This document shows, piece after piece, positions 1 to 6,053 of a stretch of 9,455 nt of DNA (positions within the stretch are counted from its first letter, which is position 1; every line of letters starts with the position of its first letter). The notes below the pieces were generated by a model. That model saw only the letters and a program-made list of their open reading frames with translations. It did not search any database and was not told the origin of the DNA. Source of the DNA: an uncultured Verrucomicrobiota bacterium (lineage in GTDB: Bacteria > Verrucomicrobiota > Verrucomicrobiia > Chthoniobacterales > SZAS-18); assembly GCA_937871685.1 (NCBI GenBank), contig CALMOL010000046.1, forward strand, positions 1 to 9,455, read 5' to 3'. A program made the translations under genes and the position numbers.

Positions 1-9
1 CGAATGCCG

Positions 10-42
10 CTTCCCGCGGCGGTTTGCGCGCCGCGCGGGAAG
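10..42. repeat. GC-rich inverted repeat (hairpin) upstream of the first gene
   Basis: CTTCCCGCG at 10-18 is perfectly complementary to CGCGGGAAG at 34-42, a 9-bp stem around a 15-base loop. It lies 19 bases before the ATG at 62 and ends next to a purine-rich stretch (GGGAGAG, 42-48). There is no T-run after it, so it is not a canonical intrinsic terminator. It could shape the leader of the first gene or sit at the end of an upstream transcript outside the window. Confidence 0.45.
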
Positions 43-61
43 GGAGAGCTTCGGCCCCGAC

Positions 62-649
62 ATGAGCGCTCCCGACGACCGCCGCCGATTCCTCTTCCTC
101 GTGTGCTCCGCGCGGGCGGACGGAAACTCCGAACTCCTCGCCCGGCGCGCGGCCGAGGCCCTGCCGGCAGGCACGGGCCGGCGCTGGATGCGGCTGGCCG
201 ATTTCCCGCTGCCGCCTTTCGAGGATCGCCGGCACGCGGGCGACGGCGCGTATCCGCTCCCCGCCGGCCCGGCAGCCGAGCTGCTCGAGGCGACGTTCGC
301 GGCCACCGATTTGGTGATCGTGGCGCCGGTGTATTGGTATGGCTTGCCGGCCGCGGCGAAGCTTTATCTCGACCACTGGTCTGGCTGGATGCGCGTGCCG
401 GGCCTTGATTTCAAGGCGCGCATGGCTGGCAAGACCATGTGGGCGATCTCGACCTACTCCGACACGGACCCCGCCTTCGCCGAACCGCTCTTCGCCACGC
501 TGCGCCTGAGCGCGCAATACTTGGCGATGCGGTGGGGCGGCTCACTGCTGGGCGAGGGTAACCGCCCGGGTGATGTGCTCGCCGACGCCCACGCATTGGC
601 CGCGACCGCTCGGTTGTTCACGCGGTCCGCTGGATCCCCACCGGGTTGA
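62..649 (+). CDS. NAD(P)H-dependent FMN reductase / flavodoxin-fold oxidoreductase
   Basis: This 195-residue cytoplasmic protein has the flavodoxin-like fold of NADPH-dependent FMN reductases, which use bound FMN to pass electrons from NAD(P)H to quinones, flavins or other small acceptors. After a beta strand (FLFLVCSAR, residues 10-18) comes the FMN phosphate loop S-A-R-A-D-G-N-S at 16-23. The second flavin-binding motif, APVYWYGLPAAAK (88-100) followed by LYLDHWSGW, is typical of the family. A further strand, GKTMWAIS, lies at 123-130. Length is normal for the family. The ATG at 62 is chosen because the fold begins ten residues later, but the frame stays open to the left edge, so a start further upstream cannot be excluded. 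The purine-rich GGGAGAG upstream is about 13 bases from the ATG, further than an ordinary ribosome site. The physiological acceptor cannot be read from the sequence. Confidence 0.88.
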   Translation: MSAPDDRRRFLFLVCSARADGNSELLARRAAEALPAGTGRRWMRLADFPLPPFEDRRHAGDGAYPLPAGPAAELLEATFAATDLVIVAPVYWYGLPAAAKLYLDHWSGWMRVPGLDFKARMAGKTMWAISTYSDTDPAFAEPLFATLRLSAQYLAMRWGGSLLGEGNRPGDVLADAHALAATARLFTRSAGSPPG

Positions 650-704
650 GTTGCCCGCGCGGCTACTCGCCATTCGCGCCATCCGGCGTAGCTTCGGCAG
701 ACCG

Positions 705-1559
705 ATGCCCGCCCTTGGTCTGCGCCGCGCCCTTGCCCTGATCCTCGCCTTGGTCTCGGCCGGCAGTCTTTCGGCGCAACTGGCACCGGCGCCGGTCTCG
801 GTTTCGCGCGCCGAGGCGCAGGGAGGCGTGGACAAGCGCCTTGCCGGGCGCGCGCCGGCCACGGCCCTGAGCCTGTTCTCGACCTACGTGCCGCCCGGCC
901 GCTTCGTGCGCAACGCTGGCTCGTGGGCAGCCGACCTCGACTTGTCGGGCGTCAGCGTGTGGAACTCGGCCAACCTCGACGGCACCGGTGGCAACCGCGG
1001 CTATGGCACCCTCGTCTCGCGGCGGCACGTTATCTTCGCCACGCACTTTCACCCGGGGCCGGGGTCGGTGCTCCTTTTCGTTGGGCGCGACGGCGTGATC
1101 GTCTCGCGCATCCTGCGCCAAGTGGCGGTGGTCGGCGCGACCGACATCTGCGTGGGGGTGCTCGACGAGGATGTGCCGGCGAGCGTGGCAGTGTATCCCA
1201 TTCTCCCCGCCAGCTACGCGCCGCGGCCGGCCACATCGGGCAGCCGTCTCCTCCCGTTGCTCTGCTTCAACCAGCAGCGCCAAGCGCTTGTGCACGAATG
1301 GATGGAGGTTCCCGGCAATACCACTCTGCATCGACCAGCGATCGATCCGCGCCGCGCGCCGTTTGCCGCGCCGGTGATTATCGGCGACTCCGGCGCGCCC
1401 ATCTTCCTCATCCAAGGACGCCAGCCCATTCTGCTCGGCTGCAACCACACGGCCGTCACCGCGCCCGCGCTTGCGGCCTTCGCGACCGAGATCGAGGCGG
1501 TGATGCGGCAGCTGGGGGGCGCGCCGCCGACCTTGAAGCGCACTGCCTGGCGAGAGTGA
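705..1559 (+). CDS. Exported trypsin-like (chymotrypsin-fold) serine protease
   Basis: This 284-residue protein begins with a signal peptide (basic MPALGLRR, then a hydrophobic core) and a likely signal peptidase I cut after SLSA at 21-24, leaving Gln25 first. The mature part carries a recognisable chymotrypsin-type triad: His114 in VIFATHFHP (compare TAAHC), Asp147 in ATDICVGVL (compare DIALL) and Ser229 in IIGDSGAPIF (compare GDSGGP). Spacings of 33 and 82 residues are somewhat shorter than in chymotrypsin but in the right order. Three cysteines remain (149, 187, 246), including GCN at the expected S1 strand. The frame is open back to 570, but that would overlap the preceding gene and bury the signal peptide, so the ATG at 705 is preferred. 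It lies 55 bp after the reductase gene with no clear Shine-Dalgarno. Fold and export are well supported; activity and substrate are inferred. Confidence 0.75.
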   Translation: MPALGLRRALALILALVSAGSLSAQLAPAPVSVSRAEAQGGVDKRLAGRAPATALSLFSTYVPPGRFVRNAGSWAADLDLSGVSVWNSANLDGTGGNRGYGTLVSRRHVIFATHFHPGPGSVLLFVGRDGVIVSRILRQVAVVGATDICVGVLDEDVPASVAVYPILPASYAPRPATSGSRLLPLLCFNQQRQALVHEWMEVPGNTTLHRPAIDPRRAPFAAPVIIGDSGAPIFLIQGRQPILLGCNHTAVTAPALAAFATEIEAVMRQLGGAPPTLKRTAWRE

Positions 1560-1564
1560 TCGAT

Positions 1565-1954
1565 TCAGCGCCGCCCGCCGCCCGGCCGCGCGGCGGCTCG
1601 ACCGGCGCCGATGCCCGGGCTACGAAGCCCACCGCCCGGACGCGCGAAACCCCGACCGGCCCCGAATCCCGTGCCGCGGGCCGAAGCAAAGCGCCCACCG
1701 TAGAGATGGTGGCCGCCGTAGTAGCCGCGACGATAGCCCCGATTTCCCCCGACCACGATCGTGGTGCCGCCGTAGTAAGGGCCATAGCCGCCGTAGTAGG
1801 GACTGCCGTAGGCACCGTAGTCGCCGTAGTAAACTCCAGCTCCAACGGGCGCCACGTCGGCGTAGCCGTAGCTGCCGCCGACGGCGCATCCGGACAAAAG
1901 CAACGCGACGCCGAGGCCAACCGACAGGGAAAAGAAGGAGAACAGTTTCTTCAT
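1565..1954 (-). CDS. Small Gly/Tyr-rich lipoprotein
   Basis: I do not recognise a family. The 129-residue product starts with a classic lipoprotein signal, a basic MKK followed by a hydrophobic core and lipobox LLSGC with Cys23 as the lipidated residue. The mature part is low complexity: a Tyr/Gly block (YYGDYGAYG, SPYYGGYGPYYGG), a short TTIVVGG strand, a GYRRGYYGG block, and an Arg/Gly/Ala-rich basic tail with RPGGG twice. The mature protein is strongly cationic at its C-terminus. In DNA the Tyr/Gly block shows as degenerate copies of GCCGTAGTA on the plus strand between about 1715 and 1832. A TTG start at 1981 would add nine residues ahead of the signal and overlap the previous stop, so the ATG at 1954 is preferred. 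It lies 23 bp downstream of the DUF2314 lipoprotein gene, probably in the same transcript, and ends 5 bp from the convergent protease gene. A structural or surface role is only a guess. Confidence 0.75.
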   Translation of the reverse strand: MKKLFSFFSLSVGLGVALLLSGCAVGGSYGYADVAPVGAGVYYGDYGAYGSPYYGGYGPYYGGTTIVVGGNRGYRRGYYGGHHLYGGRFASARGTGFGAGRGFARPGGGLRSPGIGAGRAAARPGGGRR

Positions 1955-1977
1955 GGCACGAATGGATTGGGGGGAAA

Positions 1978-2520
1978 TCAAGGATTGAGGCGGAAGTCCG
2001 CCCGGCGGAGGAACTTGTCCCGCTCGGCCGGCGAGAGCTCGGTCAGCAGCGCCCGCACGGTGTAGCCGCCCACCAGCACGCCCTTGTCCACGTAGGACCA
2101 GTCCGAAATCTCGTCCGGGTTCACGGAAACTCGCGTGCCAGCCCAGAGGCCGGAAATTTCCCGCGGGGTGTTGTCCACCACGCCGACGAAGCGGTTGCCG
2201 GTGAACTTCACGTCCGAGAGCCAGAGGTGCTCGACGGCGCCATCCTTCACGAATTTCTTCTTCACCGCGAAGTCCCGCTGGTCGGACGTCGGCTGGCGCA
2301 GGGCGGTGATAAACTTGCCCACCGACGTGCGCGCGCGTCGGCTGGCGCGCATCATTTGCTTGTCGTCGTCCTGGATCTGGTAAACCGGCGGCTCGGTCTC
2401 GCTTCGCGTCGCGGCGCGGCCGATGGGGTGGTAGTTGTCATCATCCTTGGTGCAGCCGGCGAGGACGACGGCGAGAAGCAGGGCGGGCGCGGCAGCGCGA
2501 GGAAAAATCGGCGAGTTCAT
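1978..2520 (-). CDS. DUF2314 domain lipoprotein (YegJ-like)
   Basis: The 180-residue product has a lipoprotein signal (lipobox LAGC, Cys23) followed by an acidic linker (TKDDD) and a DUF2314 domain from about residue 54 to 172. Features of that family seen here are the long basic helix, the strand pair with EHLW at 97-100, the FVGVVDNTP turn at 111-119, ISDW at 138-141 and GGYTVRALL at 151-159. E. coli YegJ belongs to this domain family, whose molecular role is not established. The ATG at 2520 is chosen because it puts the lipobox at the usual distance; the open frame continues upstream to 2724 into the neighbouring gene and is not used. It is separated by 133 bp from the amidohydrolase gene upstream and is followed closely by another lipoprotein gene, suggesting two envelope proteins made together. 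Family assignment is firm; function is unknown. Confidence 0.85.
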   Translation of the reverse strand: MNSPIFPRAAAPALLLAVVLAGCTKDDDNYHPIGRAATRSETEPPVYQIQDDDKQMMRASRRARTSVGKFITALRQPTSDQRDFAVKKKFVKDGAVEHLWLSDVKFTGNRFVGVVDNTPREISGLWAGTRVSVNPDEISDWSYVDKGVLVGGYTVRALLTELSPAERDKFLRRADFRLNP

Positions 2521-2653
2521 GGCGAAGGCAGCGCTTGCGTTTGCGAGGATGAATCGAAGCCCGCGTCGCTCGCGGCTGGCACGTCCGACTTGTTGACACA
2601 GGCAACGTGCATCCGCCCGCGCTCCGACCGCCAGCGTGGATTCGACCAAGTCC

Positions 2654-3898
2654 TCAGCCAGCCAGGCGACGCAACGTTTCCGCCAGGGTGGCCACGCCGG
2701 CAGCGACGGCGGAGGGCGCGGCAAACTCGTCCGGCCGGTGGCTCCAGCCGTTGCGACAAGGGATGAAGATCATCGTCACCGGGCAGACCCGCGCCATGAA
2801 CAGCGTGTCGTGGTAGGCGCGCGACACCATCGGCATCTCGCGCAGGCCCAGCGCGCGGGCGGCCTCGCGCACGGTGTCCACCAGTTCCGGCGCGCTGCTG
2901 GCCGGCTCGTCCGCGTTGATGACCTCCCACTCGAGCTGCACGCCGCGCCGCGCGCAGATCTCCTCGGCCGCGCGGTGCACCTCTCCGCGAGCCTGCGCAA
3001 GCGTGGCCGGATTCGTGTCGCGCTGGTCAATCTCGATCCAGGCCGTGTGCGGAACGCTGTTGATCGCGCCGGGCGCGACGCGGAACACGCCCACGGTGCC
3101 AACGGCATCCGCGCTTCCGCCGCCCCGTGCCGCGCGCTCGACGGCCAGCGCGATTTCCGCGGCGGCGAGGCCCGCGTCATGGCGCTGCGGCATCAGCACC
3201 GCGCCGGCGTGGCCGCCCTCGCCGATCAAGCGCGCGCGGGCCGAGGACGGCGCGGCGATCTTCTCCACCGCGCCGATGGCGAGGCCCTCGCGCTCGAGGA
3301 TCGGCCCCTGCTCGATGTGCAGCTCGACGAAGCCCGCGCAGGCGCCGGCCGGAAGGCGCACCGCGGCGAGGTCGCCGGTGCAGCCCGCGGCGGCGCGCAG
3401 GTCTTCCAGCCCACGGCCTTCGGGATCGCGCAAGAGGGCGGCCTGCTCGGCCGCCAGCGTGCCCGCGAGGAGACGGCTGCCGAGGCAGCCCAGGCCGAAG
3501 CGGGTCGGTTCCTCGGCGGTGAACTGGATGATCTCGATCGGCCGCCGCGGCTGGAAGCCCGCGGCCCGCAGCGCCCGAACGGCTTCCAGCGCGCCGAGCA
3601 CGCCCACGGTTCCGTCGAAGCGGCCGGCGTTTGGGATGGCGTCGATGTGCGAGCCGGTGGCGACGGGCGCGAGCGAAGGGTCCGTGCCTTCCCAGCGCGC
3701 GAAGACATTGCCCACCGGGTCCACGCGCACCACCAGGCCGGCTTCCTCGTAGCGCGCACGAAGCCAAGCCCGCGCCGCGAGGTCAGCCTCGGAAAAAAGC
3801 ACGCGCGTGACGGCCGGAGGAGCGGCCTCGGAAAACTGGGCCAGCTCTTCCAGCTCGCCGGCGAGGCGCGCGGAGTCCACGGGGAGCGAGGCATTCAT
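2654..3898 (-). CDS. M20-family amidohydrolase, (S)-ureidoglycolate amidohydrolase-like
   Basis: The 414-residue protein belongs to the M20 hydantoinase/carbamoylase family (allantoate amidohydrolase, N-carbamoyl amino acid hydrolase, ureidoglycolate amidohydrolase), which cleaves ureido or carbamoyl C-N bonds with a two-metal centre. The likely metal ligands are all present: His84 (TGSHIDAIP), Asp95 (GRFDG), Glu130 (AEEPTRFG), His194 (ELHIEQGP) and His387 (GWSHRPDE), with Glu129 as catalytic base and His230 (GEGGHAG) from the lid domain. Substrate residues Asn280 (GAINSVP) and Arg293 (DQRD) also fit. The C-terminal motif reads SRAYHDTLFMAR (359-370), not the SGAGHD usual in allantoate hydrolases and carbamoylases. 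As I remember it, SRAYHDSLFMAR is the plant ureidoglycolate amidohydrolase form, which would give glyoxylate, ammonia and CO2. The start ATG (3896-3898) overlaps the stop of the upstream hydrolase gene as ATGA, so translation is probably coupled. No other purine-catabolism gene is in view; the exact substrate is inferred. Confidence 0.85.
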   Translation of the reverse strand: MNASLPVDSARLAGELEELAQFSEAAPPAVTRVLFSEADLAARAWLRARYEEAGLVVRVDPVGNVFARWEGTDPSLAPVATGSHIDAIPNAGRFDGTVGVLGALEAVRALRAAGFQPRRPIEIIQFTAEEPTRFGLGCLGSRLLAGTLAAEQAALLRDPEGRGLEDLRAAAGCTGDLAAVRLPAGACAGFVELHIEQGPILEREGLAIGAVEKIAAPSSARARLIGEGGHAGAVLMPQRHDAGLAAAEIALAVERAARGGGSADAVGTVGVFRVAPGAINSVPHTAWIEIDQRDTNPATLAQARGEVHRAAEEICARRGVQLEWEVINADEPASSAPELVDTVREAARALGLREMPMVSRAYHDTLFMARVCPVTMIFIPCRNGWSHRPDEFAAPSAVAAGVATLAETLRRLAG

Positions 3899-4821
3899 GC
3901 GGCGAAGAAGGCGCGGAAGCGCGCGAGCACCAGCTCCGGCAGCTCCTCGGCGAGGTAGTGCCCACCGGGCAGCGCCTCGGCCTTGAGCGGGCCGGCGCAG
4001 CGTTCCGTCCAAAGCTCCCGCGCGTCGAAGCATCGCTCGATCGTGCCGCGCTTCCCCCACAGCGCCAGCAGGGGGCAGGCGATGCGGTGGTCGAGGTCGG
4101 CCTCATCGTGCTCGAGGTCAAGGTCGGCGGCCGCGCGGTAGTCCTCGCAGGTGGCGCGGATCGTCTCCGGGTTCGAGAAGCAGCGCTCGTATTCCGCCAG
4201 CGCCGCGGGATCGGACATCGCCAGGCTGGACCGCCCGCCGCCGGGGCTGCCGAGCTTCGAGCGCAGGAAGAACGCCGGTTCCGCGCCGATCAGCCGCTCG
4301 GGCATCGGCGCCGGCTGGATGAGGAAGAACCAGTGCCAATAGGCTCGCGCGAAGACCTCCGAGGTGTCGCGATACATGTCGAGCGTGGGCGCGATGTCGA
4401 GCACCGCCAGCCGCCGCACGCGCTCGGGATGATCGAGCGCCAGGCGATGTGCGACGCGCCCGCCGCGATCGTGCCCGGCGAGGAAGAACTCCTCGTGCCC
4501 GAGCGAGCGCATGGCGGCCACTTGGTCGGCCGCCATCGCGCGCTTGGAGTAAGCCTCGTGACGTTTGCCTCCCGGCGGCTTGGAACTCTCGCCGTAGCCG
4601 CGCAGGTCGGTGGCAATCACGGTAAACTCTCGCGCCAGCGCGGGTGCCACGCGGTGCCAGATGGCGAGCGTCTGCGGGTAGCCGTGCAGCAGGAGCAGCG
4701 GCGGCCCATTCGATGGCCCAACCACGGCGCGCAGCATCACGCCGTCCGTGCCGGGCAAGGTGCGCCGCGCGAAGCCGGGAAAGAGCGCGTGGGAGTCGGC
4801 GGGGCCGGAAGTGATCGGCAT
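3895..4821 (-). CDS. Alpha/beta hydrolase, haloacetate (fluoroacetate) dehalogenase-like
   Basis: The 308-residue cytoplasmic protein is an alpha/beta hydrolase of the haloalkane dehalogenase/epoxide hydrolase group. Seen directly: HGYPQT at 46-51 (oxyanion loop), DLRGYGESSKP at 72-82, the nucleophile motif GHDRGGR at 116-122 with Asp118, the acid Asp142 in LDIAPT, a cap-domain YWHWFF (161-166) and the catalytic His288 in PGGHYLAEE. Compared with the fluoroacetate dehalogenase RPA1163 as I remember it (Asp110, Arg111, Arg114, Asp134, His155, Trp156, His280), every residue is found at a constant offset of eight, including the two carboxylate-binding arginines (119, 122) and the halide pocket His163/Trp164. 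Tyr228 in CEDYRAA is a candidate for the third halide ligand. The ATG at 4821 is chosen because the open frame upstream to 4917 encodes nothing family-like. Its stop overlaps the amidohydrolase start. An epoxide hydrolase or other esterase role remains possible. Confidence 0.85.
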   Translation of the reverse strand: MPITSGPADSHALFPGFARRTLPGTDGVMLRAVVGPSNGPPLLLLHGYPQTLAIWHRVAPALAREFTVIATDLRGYGESSKPPGGKRHEAYSKRAMAADQVAAMRSLGHEEFFLAGHDRGGRVAHRLALDHPERVRRLAVLDIAPTLDMYRDTSEVFARAYWHWFFLIQPAPMPERLIGAEPAFFLRSKLGSPGGGRSSLAMSDPAALAEYERCFSNPETIRATCEDYRAAADLDLEHDEADLDHRIACPLLALWGKRGTIERCFDARELWTERCAGPLKAEALPGGHYLAEELPELVLARFRAFFAA

Positions 4822-4989
4822 GGCGTGGCAGGAAGGTCGAACGTCGAATCGCCGCGTCTGGTCGCAAGCGGCTCTCTCACATTCCCCCGATCGAGGAAGT
4901 GACGAGCGACGATCCATCGATTCTCACTAATTGACGCCCGGCCGGCGCGCGGGCTCGCACGACGGTGACGCGGGACGTAGCCTCGCGGG
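4822..4989. other. Divergent intergenic region, 168 bp
   Basis: This gap separates the leftward hydrolase gene from the rightward DUF4440 gene and must hold promoters for both. It has one relatively AT-rich island (about 4908-4935) including TTGACG at 4931-4936, but no convincing -10 box lies 16-18 bp downstream of it on the plus strand. I cannot identify an operator or riboswitch here. Confidence 0.35.
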
Positions 4990-5451
4990 ATGCGCTCTCC
5001 TCTCCACCTCGTCGTCGCTTTCCTCGCGACGATCCTCGCCCTGGGCGGGCCGGCACAAAATGCCTCCGCGGAGTCCGACGCCGCGACCATCGCGGCGCTC
5101 ACCCGGCAGGCGGACGCGTGGGACAAGGCCATCGTGCGCAAGGACCGCGCCGCCATCGAGGCCAACATGAGCGAGGACTTCCGTCAGATCGACGGCGACG
5201 CCGACATTGTGACCCGCGCGGCCTTCGTGGACGAACTCGTGTCCAGCCAGCTCGTCATCAACCCTTACACCGTGGAGGACTTCGAGGTCCGGCTCTACGG
5301 CGACACCGCGCTGCTGAGCGGCCGCACGCGCATGACCGGCATGTCCGAGGGAAAGCCCTTCTCCTCAAGCTACCGCTACATCGACATCTACATCTGCAAG
5401 AACGGGCAATGGAAGATCGTCAGCGTGCAAATCACCCGCTTGAAGAAATAG
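4990..5451 (+). CDS. Exported NTF2-like DUF4440 protein
   Basis: The 153-residue product has a signal peptide (MRSPLHLVVAFLATILAL) with a likely cut after ASA at residue 27. The mature part is a single NTF2-like domain of the DUF4440 type: an amphipathic helix (TRQADAWDKAIVRKDRAAIE, about 38-57), the phrase SEDFRQIDGDADIVTRAAFV (61-80) and the strands VRLYGDTALLSGRTRM (100-115) and YRYIDIYICKNGQWKIVSVQ (128-147). Domain edges and length match the family. DUF4440 proteins form cone-shaped pockets used for ligand binding or, in some relatives, catalysis; nothing here identifies a ligand. Unlike the other exported proteins in the window, its predicted mature N-terminus is Glu and not Gln. It is convergent with the next gene, with 18 bp between stops and no visible terminator. 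A longer overlapping frame starting at 4965 is a frame shadow. Confidence 0.82.
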   Translation: MRSPLHLVVAFLATILALGGPAQNASAESDAATIAALTRQADAWDKAIVRKDRAAIEANMSEDFRQIDGDADIVTRAAFVDELVSSQLVINPYTVEDFEVRLYGDTALLSGRTRMTGMSEGKPFSSSYRYIDIYICKNGQWKIVSVQITRLKK

Positions 5452-5469
5452 CCGCCGCCGGCCCGGTCA

Positions 5470-5931
5470 TCAGGACTTGCCGCCCTTGCCCGCCTGCGCC
5501 ACGAGGAGCTTTTTCTGCGCCTCTGGAGGCAACGCAAACTGCGACTTGAGGATTCGGCCCTGGCCGCGGGCATCGCCGAAATACGCATGCACGTCGCCCA
5601 GCTTTTGCTTGCCCACGTAAAGCCCGCCGGAGGAATAGCTACCCTCGGCCTCCCGCACCGCGCCCATGCCGGCCGTGGACTGGAAATAAACGCCATATTG
5701 GTCCTCGCTCACCGGGACGTATTGCGCCGCCGGGATCACCGCCACCGTCGCGCTCCAGCGAGCGGTCGAGTCGTAGGCCGCGGACTGGAAAGGGATCGCC
5801 TGCGCCACCACGAGGCGCGCCACCTCGCGCCCGGCGATGCGCTGCGTTCCCTGCACCGGGGAGCGCTCTTGGCCCGCGAGCGAGGAGGCCAAGACGAGGG
5901 AGGCAAGCGTCGAGCAGAGGATGATCTTCAT
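5470..5931 (-). CDS. Exported protein of unknown function
   Basis: I do not recognise a family. The 153-residue product starts with a short signal peptide (MKIILCSTLASLVLASSLAG) with a probable cut before Gln21. The mature sequence looks beta-rich, with alternating segments such as REVARLVVAQAIPF (35-48), WSATVAVIPAAQYVPV (59-74) and DQYGVYFQS (77-85), then a Ser/Gly turn (SYSSGGLYVGKQK, 98-110) and a Lys-rich tail ending in AGKGGKS. The only cysteine is in the signal peptide. The ATG at 5931 starts the signal peptide directly and has no Shine-Dalgarno; a TTGACA box lies upstream at 5972-5977. It is divergent from the PPC-like gene and convergent with the DUF4440 gene. Coding is supported by the signal peptide and by this strand being the best reading of the segment. 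Confidence 0.7.
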   Translation of the reverse strand: MKIILCSTLASLVLASSLAGQERSPVQGTQRIAGREVARLVVAQAIPFQSAAYDSTARWSATVAVIPAAQYVPVSEDQYGVYFQSTAGMGAVREAEGSYSSGGLYVGKQKLGDVHAYFGDARGQGRILKSQFALPPEAQKKLLVAQAGKGGKS

Positions 5932-5948
5932 GGCGGGAGGGCCGCCAC

Positions 5949-5977
5949 AAAATCTTCAGGGAGGATTTGCGTGTCAA
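5949..5977 (-). promoter_or_regulatory. Putative promoter of the leftward exported-protein gene
   Basis: On the minus strand a perfect -35 box TTGACA (5977-5972) is followed after 17 bases by GATTTT (5954-5949), a weak -10 box matching the consensus at three positions. Transcription would begin near 5942, giving a leader of only about ten bases before the ATG at 5931. The -35 match and spacing are good and the -10 is poor. Confidence 0.4.
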
Positions 5978-6018
5978 GCCGGTGATTGCCGGGGCCTTGC
6001 TGAGGCATTCGCCTGCGC

Positions 6019-6046
6019 TTGACGGCGGCGGCGGCACTTTGATAAA
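6019..6046 (+). promoter_or_regulatory. Putative promoter of the PPC-like gene, possibly leaderless
   Basis: TTGACG (6019-6024) is followed after 16 bases by GATAAA (6041-6046), in the most AT-rich spot of the gap. A start site six to eight bases past this box falls at about 6052-6054, on or next to the ATG at 6054. If this promoter is used, the mRNA would have essentially no leader. Confidence 0.4.
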
Positions 6047-6053
6047 CGCGCGC

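Noticed and set aside
1..65. End of an upstream gene on the plus strand stopping at TGA 63-65
   Set aside because: Only about 20 codons are visible, their third positions are less GC-rich than in the real genes, and nothing in the translation is recognisable. Kept only as a question in the findings.
570..704. Earlier start for the serine protease at 570
   Set aside because: It would overlap the reductase gene by 80 bp and place 45 Arg/Pro-rich residues ahead of a clear signal peptide. The ATG at 705 explains the protein better.
923..2065. Open frame of 380 codons on the plus strand running across two genes
   Set aside because: It overlaps the protease in another frame and the lipoprotein on the opposite strand. 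The translation has no signal, domain or sensible start.
2594..2599. TTGACA on the plus strand as a promoter
   Set aside because: No -10 box follows at 16-18 bp and it points into the 3' end of a leftward gene, so it is probably a chance match.
2636..3958. Long open frame (440 codons) on the plus strand
   Set aside because: It lies antisense to the amidohydrolase gene, whose motifs are unmistakable. Its translation is Arg/Ala/Gly-rich with no family signal, as expected for the mirror of a high-GC gene.
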